From Pseudomonadota bacterium (GTDB lineage Bacteria > Pseudomonadota > Alphaproteobacteria > Sphingomonadales > Sphingomonadaceae), in the NCBI GenBank assembly GCA_021847605.1, contig JAJZQN010000023.1:1-60502 (forward strand): 60,502 bases of DNA, read 5' to 3'. A program made the translations under genes and the position numbers. The notes beneath the pieces are model-generated. The model was not told where the DNA came from. It did not search any database and was given only the letters and a program-made list of their open reading frames with translations. This document shows positions 26,696 through 36,083 of the stretch, piece by piece; the first letter of the stretch is position 1; each line of letters opens with the position of its first letter.

Positions 26696-27571
26696 TTACT
26701 TGACAGGCATGTCCGTATCGCCCGGCGCACCTGACTTGCTTCGCGAAGGTAAATATGGCTTGACGGCAATTTGATAGAGACCAGCGCCGAGCGTTCCACC
26801 AAGTAACGGCGCGGCAATCGGGACCCACCAGTAATTCTCGGGACTTGGAAAAGCGGCCTGATCGTATCCGGCGAGCCAAGCCAGAAGCCGTGGCCCAAAA
26901 TCGCGAGCGGGATTGAGTGCCCAGGCTTCCAGATATCCTGCGGACGCGCCAATGGTCGCGACCAGCAGACCGATCATGAGAGCGCTCGAATTCGCCCGTG
27001 GCGCAACATCGTTGAACTCGTCCGTGATGGCGAAGATTCCCAGCAACAGGAGGCCGGTCAGGATCACTTCATCCCAGAATGCGTGGATCGGGGTGATATG
27101 TTCGCCGGGATGAGTGAAGAATACCCCAGCGGCGCCACCTGTCGCACGCGTCAAGCCATGGGCTGCATTATAAGCGTCAATCACCGGATGATAGAGTTGC
27201 AGCACCAGGCTGGCACCGATGAACCCACCTATCACCTGCGCTATCCAATAAGGCAAAATCTTGCGTTTGGGGAAACCACGGAAAAAAGCGAGCGCCAGCG
27301 TGACCGCTGGATTGGCGTGTGTTCCGGAAACGGCACCCGTGACATAGATCGCGATTGTCACGCCCAGCCCCCAGGCGATGCAAACGCCCCAATAGGCCTG
27401 AGCGTAGGGACTCGGGTCATAAAGGGTGATCATGGCTGCCGCACCATCACCGATCAGGATTATGATCGCAACCGCCAAGGCCTCGGAGATGAGTTCGCCG
27501 ATCAGGGCGCGGCGATATTCCACCTTCAAGTCTCCCCACGTTGGAACAATTTTCATCTGAAACTGCCCCAT
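26696..27571 (-). CDS. glpF: Glycerol facilitator (aquaglyceroporin)
   Basis: A 291-residue MIP channel with six membrane helices and both NPA loops: [12 protein letters not shown] and [11 protein letters not shown]. The Asp after the second NPAR is typical for glycerol channels rather than water-only channels. It lets glycerol enter by facilitated diffusion, to be trapped by GlpK. Starts at GTG 27577, ATG 27571 and ATG 27556 are all possible; none is decisive. It is longer than E. coli GlpF by about ten residues, mostly in the N-terminus and the charged C-terminal tail. Confidence 0.92.
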   Translation of the reverse strand: MGQFQMKIVPTWGDLKVEYRRALIGELISEALAVAIIILIGDGAAAMITLYDPSPYAQAYWGVCIAWGLGVTIAIYVTGAVSGTHANPAVTLALAFFRGFPKRKILPYWIAQVIGGFIGASLVLQLYHPVIDAYNAAHGLTRATGGAAGVFFTHPGEHITPIHAFWDEVILTGLLLLGIFAITDEFNDVAPRANSSALMIGLLVATIGASAGYLEAWALNPARDFGPRLLAWLAGYDQAAFPSPENYWWVPIAAPLLGGTLGAGLYQIAVKPYLPSRSKSGAPGDTDMPVK

Positions 27572-27601
27572 CTGCACACGCTTTCATATTAACGTCAACT
27601 C

Positions 27602-27645
27602 TTTCGTTTGCATTTTCGGTTTCGGCATATTATTTTCTATCGAAA
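27602..27645. promoter_or_regulatory. TTTCG repeats in the glpF/glpD divergent promoter, likely GlpR sites
   Basis: Three TTTCG words (27602-27606, 27614-27618, 27620-27624) and one inverted CGAAA (27641-27645) lie between the divergent glpF and glpD starts. Direct repeats with this core fit DeoR-type GlpR binding, and glpR is the last gene of the rightward operon. Confidence 0.45.
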
Positions 27646-27716
27646 GAAACCTGGGAATGATGCCCTTCGGATCGAACCAGGACACTTCCGCCGCCTTCCT
27701 ATCGAGAGAAGATCGA

Positions 27717-29282
27717 ATGACCGCATGCCCGCCCCCCTCTCCTGCTACCGGTATGCACGTCGAAACCTATGATTTGTTGATCGTGGGGGGAGGCGTGAAT
27801 GGCGCCGGGATAGCACGCGACGCCGCCGGCCGCGGACTTTCGGTCCTGCTGGTAGAGCAGGACGATCTGGCCAGTTATACCTCCTCATCATCGACAAAAC
27901 TAATCCACGGCGGGCTGCGTTATCTGGAATATTACGAATTCCGCCTAGTCCGAGAGGCTTTGATCGAACGCGAGCGGTTACTGGCTATGGCGCCGCACAT
28001 CATGTGGCCGCTGCGGTTCGTCCTCCCGCAATCACTTTCCCCCCGCCCCGCCTGGATGGTCCGACTTGGCCTGTTCCTTTACGATAATCTGGGTGGCCGG
28101 AAGAACTTGCCCGGAACCGAAACGATAAACCTCGACCGGAGCCCGGGCGGGATCGGGCTCAAGCCCCAGAAGGGCAAGAAACGGGGCAAGGCTTTCGTCT
28201 ATTCAGACGGGTGGGTGGAAGACAGCCGGCTCGTCGTACTTAACGCAATGGATGCGGCTGCCCGCGGCGCCCGGATCGAAACACGCACACAGCTAACGCA
28301 AGCACAAAACGAAAATGGCGAGTGGATTGCAACGCTCGAAACGAAAGCCGGTACAGTCCGTCAGGTGCGCGCAAGGATGCTGGTCAATGCCGCCGGTCCA
28401 TGGGTCGATAAGGTTCTTGGCCGTATCGGGCGCAGCAACAACAATCGCGGCGTGCGGCTCGTCAAGGGCAGTCATATGATATTGCCGCGCCTCTACGATG
28501 GCGACCATGCGTTCATGCTGCAGAATCCGGACCGTCGCATCGTCTTCGCGATTCCTTATGAAGGCGAATTCACACTGATTGGCACCACCGATGAGCCCTG
28601 GACGGACGAACCCGGCAAGGCTGAAATCAGCCAGGGCGAAGTCGACTATCTGTGCGCGACGGTGAATCGCTATTTCGAAAAGGAGATTACACCGTCCGAT
28701 ATCGTGTGGAGCTATGCCGGCATCCGCCCGCTTTATGACGATCATGCTGCCAACGCCTCTGCGGTAACGCGTGACTATGTGCTCGATTTCGAGAAACCCG
28801 AGAAAACACGGGCGCCACTACTCAGTATCTTCGGCGGAAAGATCACCACTTATCGCAAATTGGCTGAGCATGCGATGGAGCATATAGCTGAAGTGTTCCC
28901 AACTGCCGGGAAGGCCTGGACAGCAGGTGAACCGCTGCCCGGTGGAAATCTGCCGGGGCAGGACTTTGATCGGTTTGTGGCTGACCTGTCATCGCGGTGG
29001 CCAGCCATGCCCTCAAAGTTGCTTCGCCGCCTCGCTCGGGCATATGGCACAGAAGCGATCCAGATTCTTGGCGCCGCAAGCGTTCCGGCTGACCTGGGCG
29101 AGGACTTCGGGGCCGGGCTCCACGCCGCCGAGATAGAATATCTGTTCGCGGCCGAATGGGCGCGTACAGCAGAGGATATTCTTTACCGACGCTCGAAGCT
29201 GGGCTTGCATGTGCCGCCTGGGACCGAGACTGAAATCGATGCCTATCTCAGCACACTTTCCCGGTGCGTCGCTTCGCTTTAG
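27717..29282 (+). CDS. glpD: Aerobic glycerol-3-phosphate dehydrogenase
   Basis: A 521-residue FAD enzyme. DLLIVGGGVNGAGIARDAAGRG is the FAD-binding Rossmann motif, followed by SSSSTKLIHGGLRYLEYYEFRLVREAL, the GlpD signature. RLVKGSHMILP, EFTLIGTTDEPW and SIFGGKITTYRKLAEHA are also present, with the C-terminal DAO_C helical domain. It oxidises glycerol 3-phosphate to dihydroxyacetone phosphate and passes electrons to quinone at the inner membrane. The ATG at 27717 has GAGAGAAG before it; ATGs at 27657 and 27753 are alternatives. Confidence 0.94.
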   Translation: MTACPPPSPATGMHVETYDLLIVGGGVNGAGIARDAAGRGLSVLLVEQDDLASYTSSSSTKLIHGGLRYLEYYEFRLVREALIERERLLAMAPHIMWPLRFVLPQSLSPRPAWMVRLGLFLYDNLGGRKNLPGTETINLDRSPGGIGLKPQKGKKRGKAFVYSDGWVEDSRLVVLNAMDAAARGARIETRTQLTQAQNENGEWIATLETKAGTVRQVRARMLVNAAGPWVDKVLGRIGRSNNNRGVRLVKGSHMILPRLYDGDHAFMLQNPDRRIVFAIPYEGEFTLIGTTDEPWTDEPGKAEISQGEVDYLCATVNRYFEKEITPSDIVWSYAGIRPLYDDHAANASAVTRDYVLDFEKPEKTRAPLLSIFGGKITTYRKLAEHAMEHIAEVFPTAGKAWTAGEPLPGGNLPGQDFDRFVADLSSRWPAMPSKLLRRLARAYGTEAIQILGAASVPADLGEDFGAGLHAAEIEYLFAAEWARTAEDILYRRSKLGLHVPPGTETEIDAYLSTLSRCVASL

Positions 29283-29320
29283 TGATCAGCAAGATCACAA
29301 GGAAACAGGAAGCAGGAGCA

Positions 29321-30118
29321 ATGGAGCGAGGAACCGCGGCTGAAGGCGATGTCGTCGTAGCACGTCGAGAGCATATCCTGGAGATAGCCCGCAGCGCTGG
29401 CAGCGTTGCCGTTGAAGATCTAGCCGAGCGGCTTGGCGTAACACCGCAAACGATCCGCAAGGACCTGAACGTGCTAGCCGGACAGTCGCTGCTTTCCCGC
29501 ATTCATGGCGGAGCGCTGGTGACCTCCGGCGTTGACAACCTGGCCTATGACGCACGTCGGACTGTCGCATCGAATGCGAAGGCTCGTATTGGGGCAGCAG
29601 CTGCCGCGCTGATCCCCAATGGCGCTTCCCTGTTCGTGAATATCGGCACCACAACCGAGGCTGTGGCTGCAAATTTTGTGCATCATCGCAACCTCATGGT
29701 GGTCTCGAACAATCTCAACGTCGTTGACACCCTTTCAGATCATCAGGCGATGGAACTTGTCTGCGTAGGCGGCAAGGTGCGCACCGGCGATCGTGCCGTG
29801 GTGGGAGCGCTCGCAATGCGCTTCATCGAAAATTTTCGCGTCGACTATGCGCTCATCGGCATCTCGGCGATCGATATTGACGGAAGTCTGCTCGATTTCG
29901 CGATCGATGAAGTGGAAGTCTCGCAGACGATCATCCGTAACGCGCGCAAGGTGATCCTTGTAGCTGATTCCAGCAAGGTGGGGCGCTCGGCTCCAGTGCG
30001 CGTGTGTGGAATGGATGTGATCGATTTCTTCGTCACTGATCGGATCGACGATCCGAATCTCCGTTCCACATGCGAACGTCATGGCGTCAGTCTGATCGAG
30101 ACCAGCATTACTTGCTGA
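29321..30118 (+). CDS. glpR: DeoR-family glycerol-3-phosphate regulon repressor
   Basis: A 265-residue DeoR-family regulator. The N-terminal helix-turn-helix reads RREHILEIARSAGSVAVEDLAERLGVTPQTIRKDLNVL, and a DeoRC sensor domain follows with NIGTTTEAVA and VADSSKVGR. By family knowledge, glycerol 3-phosphate releases it from DNA. AGGAGC lies just before the ATG at 29321, 38 bases after glpD, so it is co-transcribed with and probably controls the divergent glp operons. Confidence 0.92.
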   Translation: MERGTAAEGDVVVARREHILEIARSAGSVAVEDLAERLGVTPQTIRKDLNVLAGQSLLSRIHGGALVTSGVDNLAYDARRTVASNAKARIGAAAAALIPNGASLFVNIGTTTEAVAANFVHHRNLMVVSNNLNVVDTLSDHQAMELVCVGGKVRTGDRAVVGALAMRFIENFRVDYALIGISAIDIDGSLLDFAIDEVEVSQTIIRNARKVILVADSSKVGRSAPVRVCGMDVIDFFVTDRIDDPNLRSTCERHGVSLIETSITC

Positions 30119-30868
30119 CCTTCCCAAGCGATAGCGCGGGTACACTTGGTTGCATGGCAATACGTCAAGTGGGCGAACAGCCTCCTGGGGCTGCTTTGGT
30201 GATGACCTTCAGAGGGACTGCGCTATCTTTCAGGAGCAACGGATCAGCCCCGATCTAGCCGATGACCAATGCCCTGCCCATAGTCTTTCGTGGCATGCAT
30301 GCAATCGAGCGCCGCGACGCCCCCGCGCTTCAGGGTCAGGATCTGTAATTGCAGTTGCTAGGCGGTGCCGATCGTTTAAGGTTCTCATGGATCTGGCCGA
30401 ACTGGAGCTTGGTCGTGCTGTATCGGGTCTCACAGAGGCGAACGTTGCATTGACTCGGTGCGGGCTTTGAAACAACTGACTGCCTTCGCAGATCGTTCGT
30501 CCCTGCGTTCCCTCTGCGGACACCGCCCTCGGATCAGCTTTGACGCTGCACCGCTGGCAAACTGGTTCTATCCTACCTCACGCCTGGAACAAAGTGCCAT
30601 CGCGCAGCATGGCATGCATGATGACCGCGAGCCGACGAGCGAGCGCGACACGGGGCGCTTTGCAACCTTCATGGAGCGCGGAGGCCTCGTTGCTCCCGAT
30701 CGGGGCAGGACAATTCGCATGGCGCAGCCTTGACACTGCTCGACCTTGTTTGCGTCGGATACGCAGTCGACCAGCGATTTCCCCTCCCCTTCCTGATCCA
30801 AAGCTGAGGGGAAACGGTGTGAAATCGCTGATCTTTATGACGTCAGGCGACTTTTCCTCTGTGCCGCG
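30119..30868. other. Decayed intergenic stretch with an IS110 tail
   Basis: 750 bases between glpR and a LysR gene. The only recognisable part is the transposase tail at 30578-30735. The rest (30119-30577) is probably the remaining non-coding end of that old element and shows no gene. Confidence 0.45.
30578..30735 (-). pseudogene. C-terminal remnant of an IS110-family transposase
   Basis: The reverse strand reads ...PIGSNEASALHEGCKAPRV followed by ALARRLAVIMHAMLRDG and a stop at 30578-30580. This is the ending of IS110/IS116-type transposases. Everything upstream, including the DEDD domain, is missing. It is not a copy of the intact IS1111-type element at 19890. Confidence 0.6.
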
Positions 30869-31717
30869 TCACAGGACCGAGCCGAACATAGCGCCGATCA
30901 GACGCAGCGACTTTCTCGAAGCTCCGTCAGACAAGCTGGAATACAGAAGGATATCCTGAGCAGGCAATGGTGGCAGGTGCAGCGCCGCCCCCATGTCGAT
31001 CACGTCCGCTGGTGCGACCTGCCGCCCAAGGGCGGCAACAGCCAGCCCCGCGGCGGCGGCAGCCGCAATCGTCGCAACCCCGCCGCCGACGAAGGCTTCC
31101 ATCCATGGAATAGATGCATCCTCAAGCGCACGGATTGTCATCGCCCGGACGGCGCAGGGGCTAGGCTGAACGACGATGGGTAAGGACGTCGAACGGTCCC
31201 ATGTCCATCCCGGTGCTGCCATCCAGCCGAACGCCTGTTGTCCGACGACCTCTCCCCCGCGTCTCGTTTCATCGAGCGGGAGCACGAAGGCCGCACCGAT
31301 CGAACCACAATCCATTGCTTCCATGATTTCACGGGTCGTACCGACTTTCATTTCCAGAACGAGGCCGGGATCCTGAGAATGCAGGCGGGAAAGCATCGCC
31401 GGGATCTGCGGACCGAAGATATGATTGCTGAAGCCAATGGAGAGCCTTCTTTGTCGGCTGCCGAAGGAGCTCAGGGCCAGATCATGGGCAGTGATCAGGT
31501 CGCGGGCAGGCTGGAGAAACATTGCACCGGCTGCCGATAGCTGCACGGAACGCGGGGTACGCTCGACCAGTTGGTGGCCGAGTTCCGTTTCCAGTTTCCG
31601 GAGCTTTGTGCTGACCGCCGACTGCGCCAGATCCATTGCCGCCGCTGCCTTGGTGAAGCTGCGCAATTCGACGATCATCAGGAAGATTTTCACCGCATCG
31701 AGATCGAGCGTGTTCAT
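30869..31717 (-). CDS. LysR-family regulator
   Basis: A 282-residue LysR protein. The N-terminal helix-turn-helix (about 5-60) reads VKIFLMIVELRSFTKAAAAMDLAQSAVSTKLRKLETELGHQLVER, and a periplasmic-binding-fold sensor follows. It is divergent from the dehydrogenase - haloacid dehalogenase pair that starts at 31815. The 97-base gap has an AAAC-N6-GTTT inverted repeat (31751-31764) that could be its binding site. It most likely controls that pair. Confidence 0.87.
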   Translation of the reverse strand: MNTLDLDAVKIFLMIVELRSFTKAAAAMDLAQSAVSTKLRKLETELGHQLVERTPRSVQLSAAGAMFLQPARDLITAHDLALSSFGSRQRRLSIGFSNHIFGPQIPAMLSRLHSQDPGLVLEMKVGTTREIMEAMDCGSIGAAFVLPLDETRRGGEVVGQQAFGWMAAPGWTWDRSTSLPIVVQPSPCAVRAMTIRALEDASIPWMEAFVGGGVATIAAAAAAGLAVAALGRQVAPADVIDMGAALHLPPLPAQDILLYSSLSDGASRKSLRLIGAMFGSVL

Positions 31718-31814
31718 TTTGTCATCCAGATTCGAGATCGCAGATATCATAAACAATCTCGTTTGATGAATGTACAGTTCAAAGCACAACGATGGCAACC
31801 TGAAGGGAGACCAG

Positions 31815-32672
31815 ATGACAACGCGTCTCGCCGTCATCGCGCCGGGAGCGATGGGAAGTGCTGTCGCACGCGAACTTGTCGGCAGAGGCGCGCAGGTTCT
31901 GACCGTCATCGACAGCCGCAGTGAGCGGAGCACGTTGCGCGCACGCGATGCAGGCATGATCGCCGCCGACCTGTCCGATCTGCCCGGCTGCGACCTCATC
32001 CTGTCGATCGTTCCGCCGGACGCGGCGATCGGTCTGGCGCAAATGCTGGCACCCGTGCTGCGCCAGAGCCCGACGAAACCGGCGTTCATCGATTTCAACG
32101 CGATCAATCCGGCTACCATGCAAGACGTGTCGGCGGCACTGTCCGGAACGGGCTGCGATGTGCTGGATGGAGCGATCATCGGCCTTCCTCCGCAACAGGG
32201 CCGGGACGGCCCGACATTCTACATCAGCGGCGACCCGGACGGTCGTGCCGATGTCCTCGCCAGCTTTGGCCTGAAGCTGCGCCAGATCGATGGTCCGGTG
32301 GGTGCAGCATCGGCATTGAAGATGGTCTACGCCGGGATCAACAAAGGACTTGTTGCTTTGGGGACCGCGATGTTTCTGGCTTCGGAGCGCGCCGGCTGCG
32401 CACAGGCCCTGTCGCAGCAAATGAGTGAAAGCCTCCCCAACCTCCGGGGCCAGTTGATGCATGCTATTCCGGACATGTATGGCAAAGCCTACCGATGGGT
32501 TCCGGAAATGCGCGAGATCACCGCTTTCCTGGGAGAAAACGATCCGGCCTCCGGCATTTTCGATGCAGCCTCCCAAATCTTCGCGAGCATAGCGAAGGAC
32601 GCGGACAGGACGCTCATCGCTGCTCTCGACCGGGTATTGTCTCAGACTGACAGCGGAGATTTGGCGCCATGA
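31815..32672 (+). CDS. 6-phosphogluconate dehydrogenase-like NAD(P) oxidoreductase (DUF1932)
   Basis: A 285-residue beta-hydroxyacid dehydrogenase-like protein. The N-terminal Rossmann domain starts LAVIAPGAMGSAVARELVGRG (GxGxxG variant) and includes the INPAT loop. The C-terminal helical domain matches DUF1932 (ALKMVYAGINKGLVALGTAMFLASERAG). AAGGGAGA precedes the ATG at 31815. It overlaps the dehalogenase gene by 4 bases (ATGA). The pair suggests oxidation of a 2- or 3-hydroxy acid released by the dehalogenase, but the substrate is unknown. Confidence 0.82.
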   Translation: MTTRLAVIAPGAMGSAVARELVGRGAQVLTVIDSRSERSTLRARDAGMIAADLSDLPGCDLILSIVPPDAAIGLAQMLAPVLRQSPTKPAFIDFNAINPATMQDVSAALSGTGCDVLDGAIIGLPPQQGRDGPTFYISGDPDGRADVLASFGLKLRQIDGPVGAASALKMVYAGINKGLVALGTAMFLASERAGCAQALSQQMSESLPNLRGQLMHAIPDMYGKAYRWVPEMREITAFLGENDPASGIFDAASQIFASIAKDADRTLIAALDRVLSQTDSGDLAP

Positions 32673-33388
32673 TCCTGAAAGGCGTGCGAGCCCTCGTGTT
32701 CGATGTTTTTGGCACCCTTGTCGATTGGCGCGGCGGCGTTGCGCGTGAAGTGGCGCCATTCCTCCGCCGATACGAAGTAGCTTGCGATCCGGCAGAGTTC
32801 GCCGATGCCTGGCGCCGCCGTTATTCCCCGTCGATGGAGGAAGTGCGCAGTGGCCGCCGGCCTTTTACCCGGCTGGACGTTCTGCATCGGGAGAATCTGG
32901 AATTGACGTTGTTGGATGTCGGGCTCGATCCAGAGACGATCCCGTCCTCGGAAATTGACGCGTTGAACATGGCCTGGCACAAGCTCGACCCCTGGCCCGA
33001 CGTCGTTTCCGGTCTTCGGCGGCTGAAGTCCGGTTTCATCATAGCTCCGCTTTCAAACGGCAACATCAGCCTGATGATCGACATTGCCAGGCGGTCAAAC
33101 CTGCCATGGGACGCCATCCTGGGTGCCGAAGTCGCTCGCGCCTATAAGCCGACCCCTGAAGCCTATCTGAGGACCGCGGAGATACTGGGAATGCGTCCTG
33201 ACGAGGTCTGTCTGGTGGCCGCGCACAACAGCGATCTTCTCGCCGCGAGGAATTGCGGCTTCAGGACTGCTTGCGTGCCCCGCATTACCGAACACGGCCC
33301 CAAACAAACGAGCGATCTTTCTGCCGAGCAGGATTGGGACTTCGTTGCCAAGGATCTGGAAGCCTTTGCTGATGTTTTGGACACGTAA
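32669..33388 (+). CDS. (S)-2-haloacid dehalogenase, type II
   Basis: A 239-residue HAD-superfamily enzyme with the type II haloacid dehalogenase layout: nucleophile Asp in FDVFGTLVDWR, an Arg-rich cap, SNGN (motif II) and a Lys in the YKPTPEAY segment (motif III). VAAHNSDLLAARNCG replaces the more usual VAAHAWDLxGAxxxG. It hydrolyses 2-haloacids to 2-hydroxyacids by an ester intermediate. Many members act on haloacids only weakly, so the natural substrate may differ. Confidence 0.85.
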   Translation: MILKGVRALVFDVFGTLVDWRGGVAREVAPFLRRYEVACDPAEFADAWRRRYSPSMEEVRSGRRPFTRLDVLHRENLELTLLDVGLDPETIPSSEIDALNMAWHKLDPWPDVVSGLRRLKSGFIIAPLSNGNISLMIDIARRSNLPWDAILGAEVARAYKPTPEAYLRTAEILGMRPDEVCLVAAHNSDLLAARNCGFRTACVPRITEHGPKQTSDLSAEQDWDFVAKDLEAFADVLDT

Positions 33389-33417
33389 CGCTGGCATATC
33401 AAGAGAAGCATCCCCGT

Positions 33418-33700
33418 GTGCCGCATAATGTGCTCCCGTTGGGACGGCTGGCGGTAAGCTTCGATCACGCCGGCCAGGGGCTTGGGGAGAACGTGCTGTC
33501 GGATGCGCTGAGGCGGATCGCATCGCCGTCCCGGATTATCGGCTTCGGCGCGGTGATGGTCCACGCGAAGGACAACGCTGCACGTCGTTTCTATTTGCGC
33601 TGCGCCGAACTCATCGATTATCCGCAGGACAGCCGCACCCTGTTTCTGTCTATCGAAACGGTGGTCGCGACTTTCGGCCAGGAAGCGGTTGGAAGCCCGT
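33418..33700 (+). pseudogene. Headless GNAT acetyltransferase (TacT-like), C-terminal part
   Basis: The frame begins LPLGRLAVSFDHAGQGLGENVLSDALRR, the acetyl-CoA loop of TacT-type GNAT toxins, and continues through VHAKDNAARRFYLRCAELIDYPQDSRTLFLSIETV to the normal C-terminus. About 65 N-terminal residues are missing, and no antitoxin gene is present. It is a remnant, and its frame runs on without a stop into the P-loop fragment. Confidence 0.65.
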
Positions 33701-33738
33701 CTCGCAGCCACCGACGTGGCACGAAAGGATGGTGCTTG

Positions 33739-33993
33739 TTGAACAAAGGCCTTGGGGCAATTTCGGGCTGCTCAAGCGGCGGGAAATCGACTCTTCTGGC
33801 TGAGTTGAGCGCGCGCGGCCGTACAATCGTCGAGGAACGTGGCCGTCGCATCATAGCCGAAGAACTGGCCTCCGGTGGCAGCGCGTTACCTTGGGCCGAT
33901 CCGGCGGCTTTCCTGCGCCGCGCCACCGAGATGGCGATGGCAGATCACATCGCGGCCGAAGATCATGAGGGGTGGATATTCTTTGATCGTGGC
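33739..33993 (+). pseudogene. Truncated AAA/P-loop kinase-like protein, N-terminal part
   Basis: The segment reads ISGCSSGGKSTLLAELSARG (Walker A), then GRRIIAEELASGGSALPWADPAAFLRRA and GWIFFDRG, matching the first half of small AAA_28-type P-loop proteins of about 180 residues. After FFDRG the resemblance ends, exactly where the opposite-strand LysR gene begins to overlap, so the second half is lost. A TTG at 33739 could be the original start. Confidence 0.65.
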
Positions 33994-34892
33994 ATGGTGC
34001 CCTGCAGATGGGCCAGGAAAGCGCGCACCGCCGGATTGGTGCGACGGCTCTCCGGCCAGACGGCCGTGATATTGTGCCGCTCGACAGCGAATTCCGACAG
34101 AACCGGCACCAGCTCGCCGCGCGCCACGTAAGGCGCCGCGACGAAGTCCGCGCTGATGCCGACACCACCACCGGCGGCCAGCGCCGCCATCAGCGCCTCG
34201 CTGGCGTCCATGACGATACCCGACGACGGCACGATCTCGACCTCGCGATCCCCGACGCGGAAAGGCCAGCGCAACACCTGGCCGCTGCTTTGGTAGCGCA
34301 GGTTCACCGTATCGTGGCCAACCAGTTCGTCCGGATGGGACGGCCTGCCCCGGGATGCCAGATAGGAGGGCGATGCAAAGCAGCAAAAGCGATGCGGCGC
34401 GAGCCGGCGCGCCAGGAGCCGCGTGTCCGCGAGATCGCCGATCCGTACCGCGATATCGATCCCGGCCTCGACGAGGTCGACGAACTGGTCGTTCAGGCGA
34501 AGCTCGACCATCACCTGGGGGTGGCGCTCCCGGAATGCGGGCAGCTTCGGAGCAAGCACATGGATGCCGATCGGCAGCGAGGCGGCGATCCTCAGCGTGC
34601 CAGCCGGCTCCGAGCGCGCCGTGATCGCCATCTGCTCGATCTCCTCCGCGTCGCGAAGAAGCAGGAGCGCCCGTTCATGCAAATCCCGGCCCTCGGGCGT
34701 CAGAGCCAACGAACGGGTGGTGCGCGTGATAAGCGGCACCCCAAGCGTCTGCTCGAGACGCTGGACGCTCTTGCTGACCGCCGATGGCGAAATCGACAGC
34801 GACCGGGCGGCGGCCGTGAAGCTGCCCAGCGACCCGACACGGGCGAAGGCGATCAACCCCGTGAGGCGCTCAAATGCTATTTGTTCCTTCAT
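33963..34892 (-). CDS. LysR-family regulator divergent from NADP oxidoreductase
   Basis: A 309-residue LysR regulator. The helix-turn-helix reads [44 protein letters not shown]; the sensor domain has the CrgA-like pattern with [26 protein letters not shown]. The ATG at 34892 gives the usual length; the frame is open 18 codons upstream. Its last residues overlap the truncated P-loop gene on the other strand. It is divergent from the oxidoreductase at 34984 and probably controls it. Confidence 0.88.
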   Translation of the reverse strand: MKEQIAFERLTGLIAFARVGSLGSFTAAARSLSISPSAVSKSVQRLEQTLGVPLITRTTRSLALTPEGRDLHERALLLLRDAEEIEQMAITARSEPAGTLRIAASLPIGIHVLAPKLPAFRERHPQVMVELRLNDQFVDLVEAGIDIAVRIGDLADTRLLARRLAPHRFCCFASPSYLASRGRPSHPDELVGHDTVNLRYQSSGQVLRWPFRVGDREVEIVPSSGIVMDASEALMAALAAGGGVGISADFVAAPYVARGELVPVLSEFAVERHNITAVWPESRRTNPAVRAFLAHLQGTMPRSKNIHPS

Positions 34893-34983
34893 GGAAATAC
34901 TAAAACGATTTCTACCAATATTATCAATCTTAATGCGCGTCGCCACATCTCCTTCAGTTTAGAAGTTTCCGAAGGAGGCAATG

Positions 34984-35997
34984 ATGAGCGAGACAATGAA
35001 GGCGGTTCGCCTGCACGCGTTCGGCGGCCCGGACGTGCTCCGCTACGAGGATGCGCCCCGCCCCACCTTGGCGGCTGGTGAGGTACTGGTCCGCGTCCAC
35101 GCGGTCGGCCTCAATCCGCCGGACTGGTATCTCCGTGACGGCTACCGCTCGCTTCCCCCCGAGTGGCAACCGCATCCCGCCTTTCCGCTGATCCTCGGAT
35201 CGGACGTGTCCGGCGTCGTCGCCGCGCTCGACGATGGCGTGGAGGGATTTAGCGTCGGCGACGAGGTCTACGCGATGGTCCGTTTCCCGCAAAACGTCAT
35301 GGAAGGCAGCAAGGCCTATGCCGAATATGTCAGCGTGCCGGCATCGGACCTCGCGCGCAAACCGGGCATCGACCATGTTCACGCGGCGGCTGCGCCCATG
35401 TCGCTGCTGACGGCCTGGCAGTTCCTGATCGATCTGGGTCATGACGAACCCAACCCGTTCCAGTCATTTACCCATGCACACGCGCAGCTCGAAGGCCGAA
35501 CGGTCCTTGTCAACGGCGCCGGCGGCGGTGTCGGGCACCTCGCCGTGCAACTGGCGAAGTGGAAGGGCGCGCGCGTCATCGCGGTCGCGTCGGGCAGGAA
35601 CGAGGCGCTGATGCGCGAGCTCGGCGCCGATCAGTTCATCGATTACACCAGGACGGCGGCCGACGAGATCGTGCGCGACGTGGACGTCGTGCTCGACGCC
35701 GTGGGCGGACCGGATACCGGCCGCTTCTTCCGCACCCTGAAGCGTGGCGGTTCTCTATACCCGGTCTATCCGCTGGGCTTCACCGGACATGCCGAAGCCG
35801 AGACGCTGGGCATTACCGTCTCGACGACACAGGTCCGTTCGAGTGGCGCGCAACTGGCCGAGGCGGCCCGCCTGCTTGACGACGGCACCATCCGCATCGT
35901 CGTCGACAGCATCTTCCCGCTCGCCGACGCCGCCCGTGCCCACGAACGCGCCGCCCGTGGCAATATCCAGGGCAAGATCGTCCTCTCCGTCGCCTGA
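34984..35997 (+). CDS. NADP-dependent MDR oxidoreductase (quinone reductase-like)
   Basis: A 337-residue zinc-free medium-chain reductase. It starts MSETMKAVRLHAFGGPDVLRYED, contains ILGSDVSGVV, and has the nucleotide-binding GAGGGVGHLAVQLAK. AGGAGG ends five bases before ATG 34984; ATG 34981 is too close to it. A segment of about 17 residues before GRTVLVNG (DEPNPFQSFTHAHAQLE) is a typical insertion of one NADP oxidoreductase subgroup. Likely detoxifies enones or quinones. Confidence 0.85.
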   Translation: MSETMKAVRLHAFGGPDVLRYEDAPRPTLAAGEVLVRVHAVGLNPPDWYLRDGYRSLPPEWQPHPAFPLILGSDVSGVVAALDDGVEGFSVGDEVYAMVRFPQNVMEGSKAYAEYVSVPASDLARKPGIDHVHAAAAPMSLLTAWQFLIDLGHDEPNPFQSFTHAHAQLEGRTVLVNGAGGGVGHLAVQLAKWKGARVIAVASGRNEALMRELGADQFIDYTRTAADEIVRDVDVVLDAVGGPDTGRFFRTLKRGGSLYPVYPLGFTGHAEAETLGITVSTTQVRSSGAQLAEAARLLDDGTIRIVVDSIFPLADAARAHERAARGNIQGKIVLSVA

Positions 35998-36083
35998 CCA
36001 AACCACGGATAGTCTGGCCCTTGGCAACGCTGATGGCTGGAGAACATCAGGATGTTGGCGATCGCCGGTCTTTCCTTCGTCGC

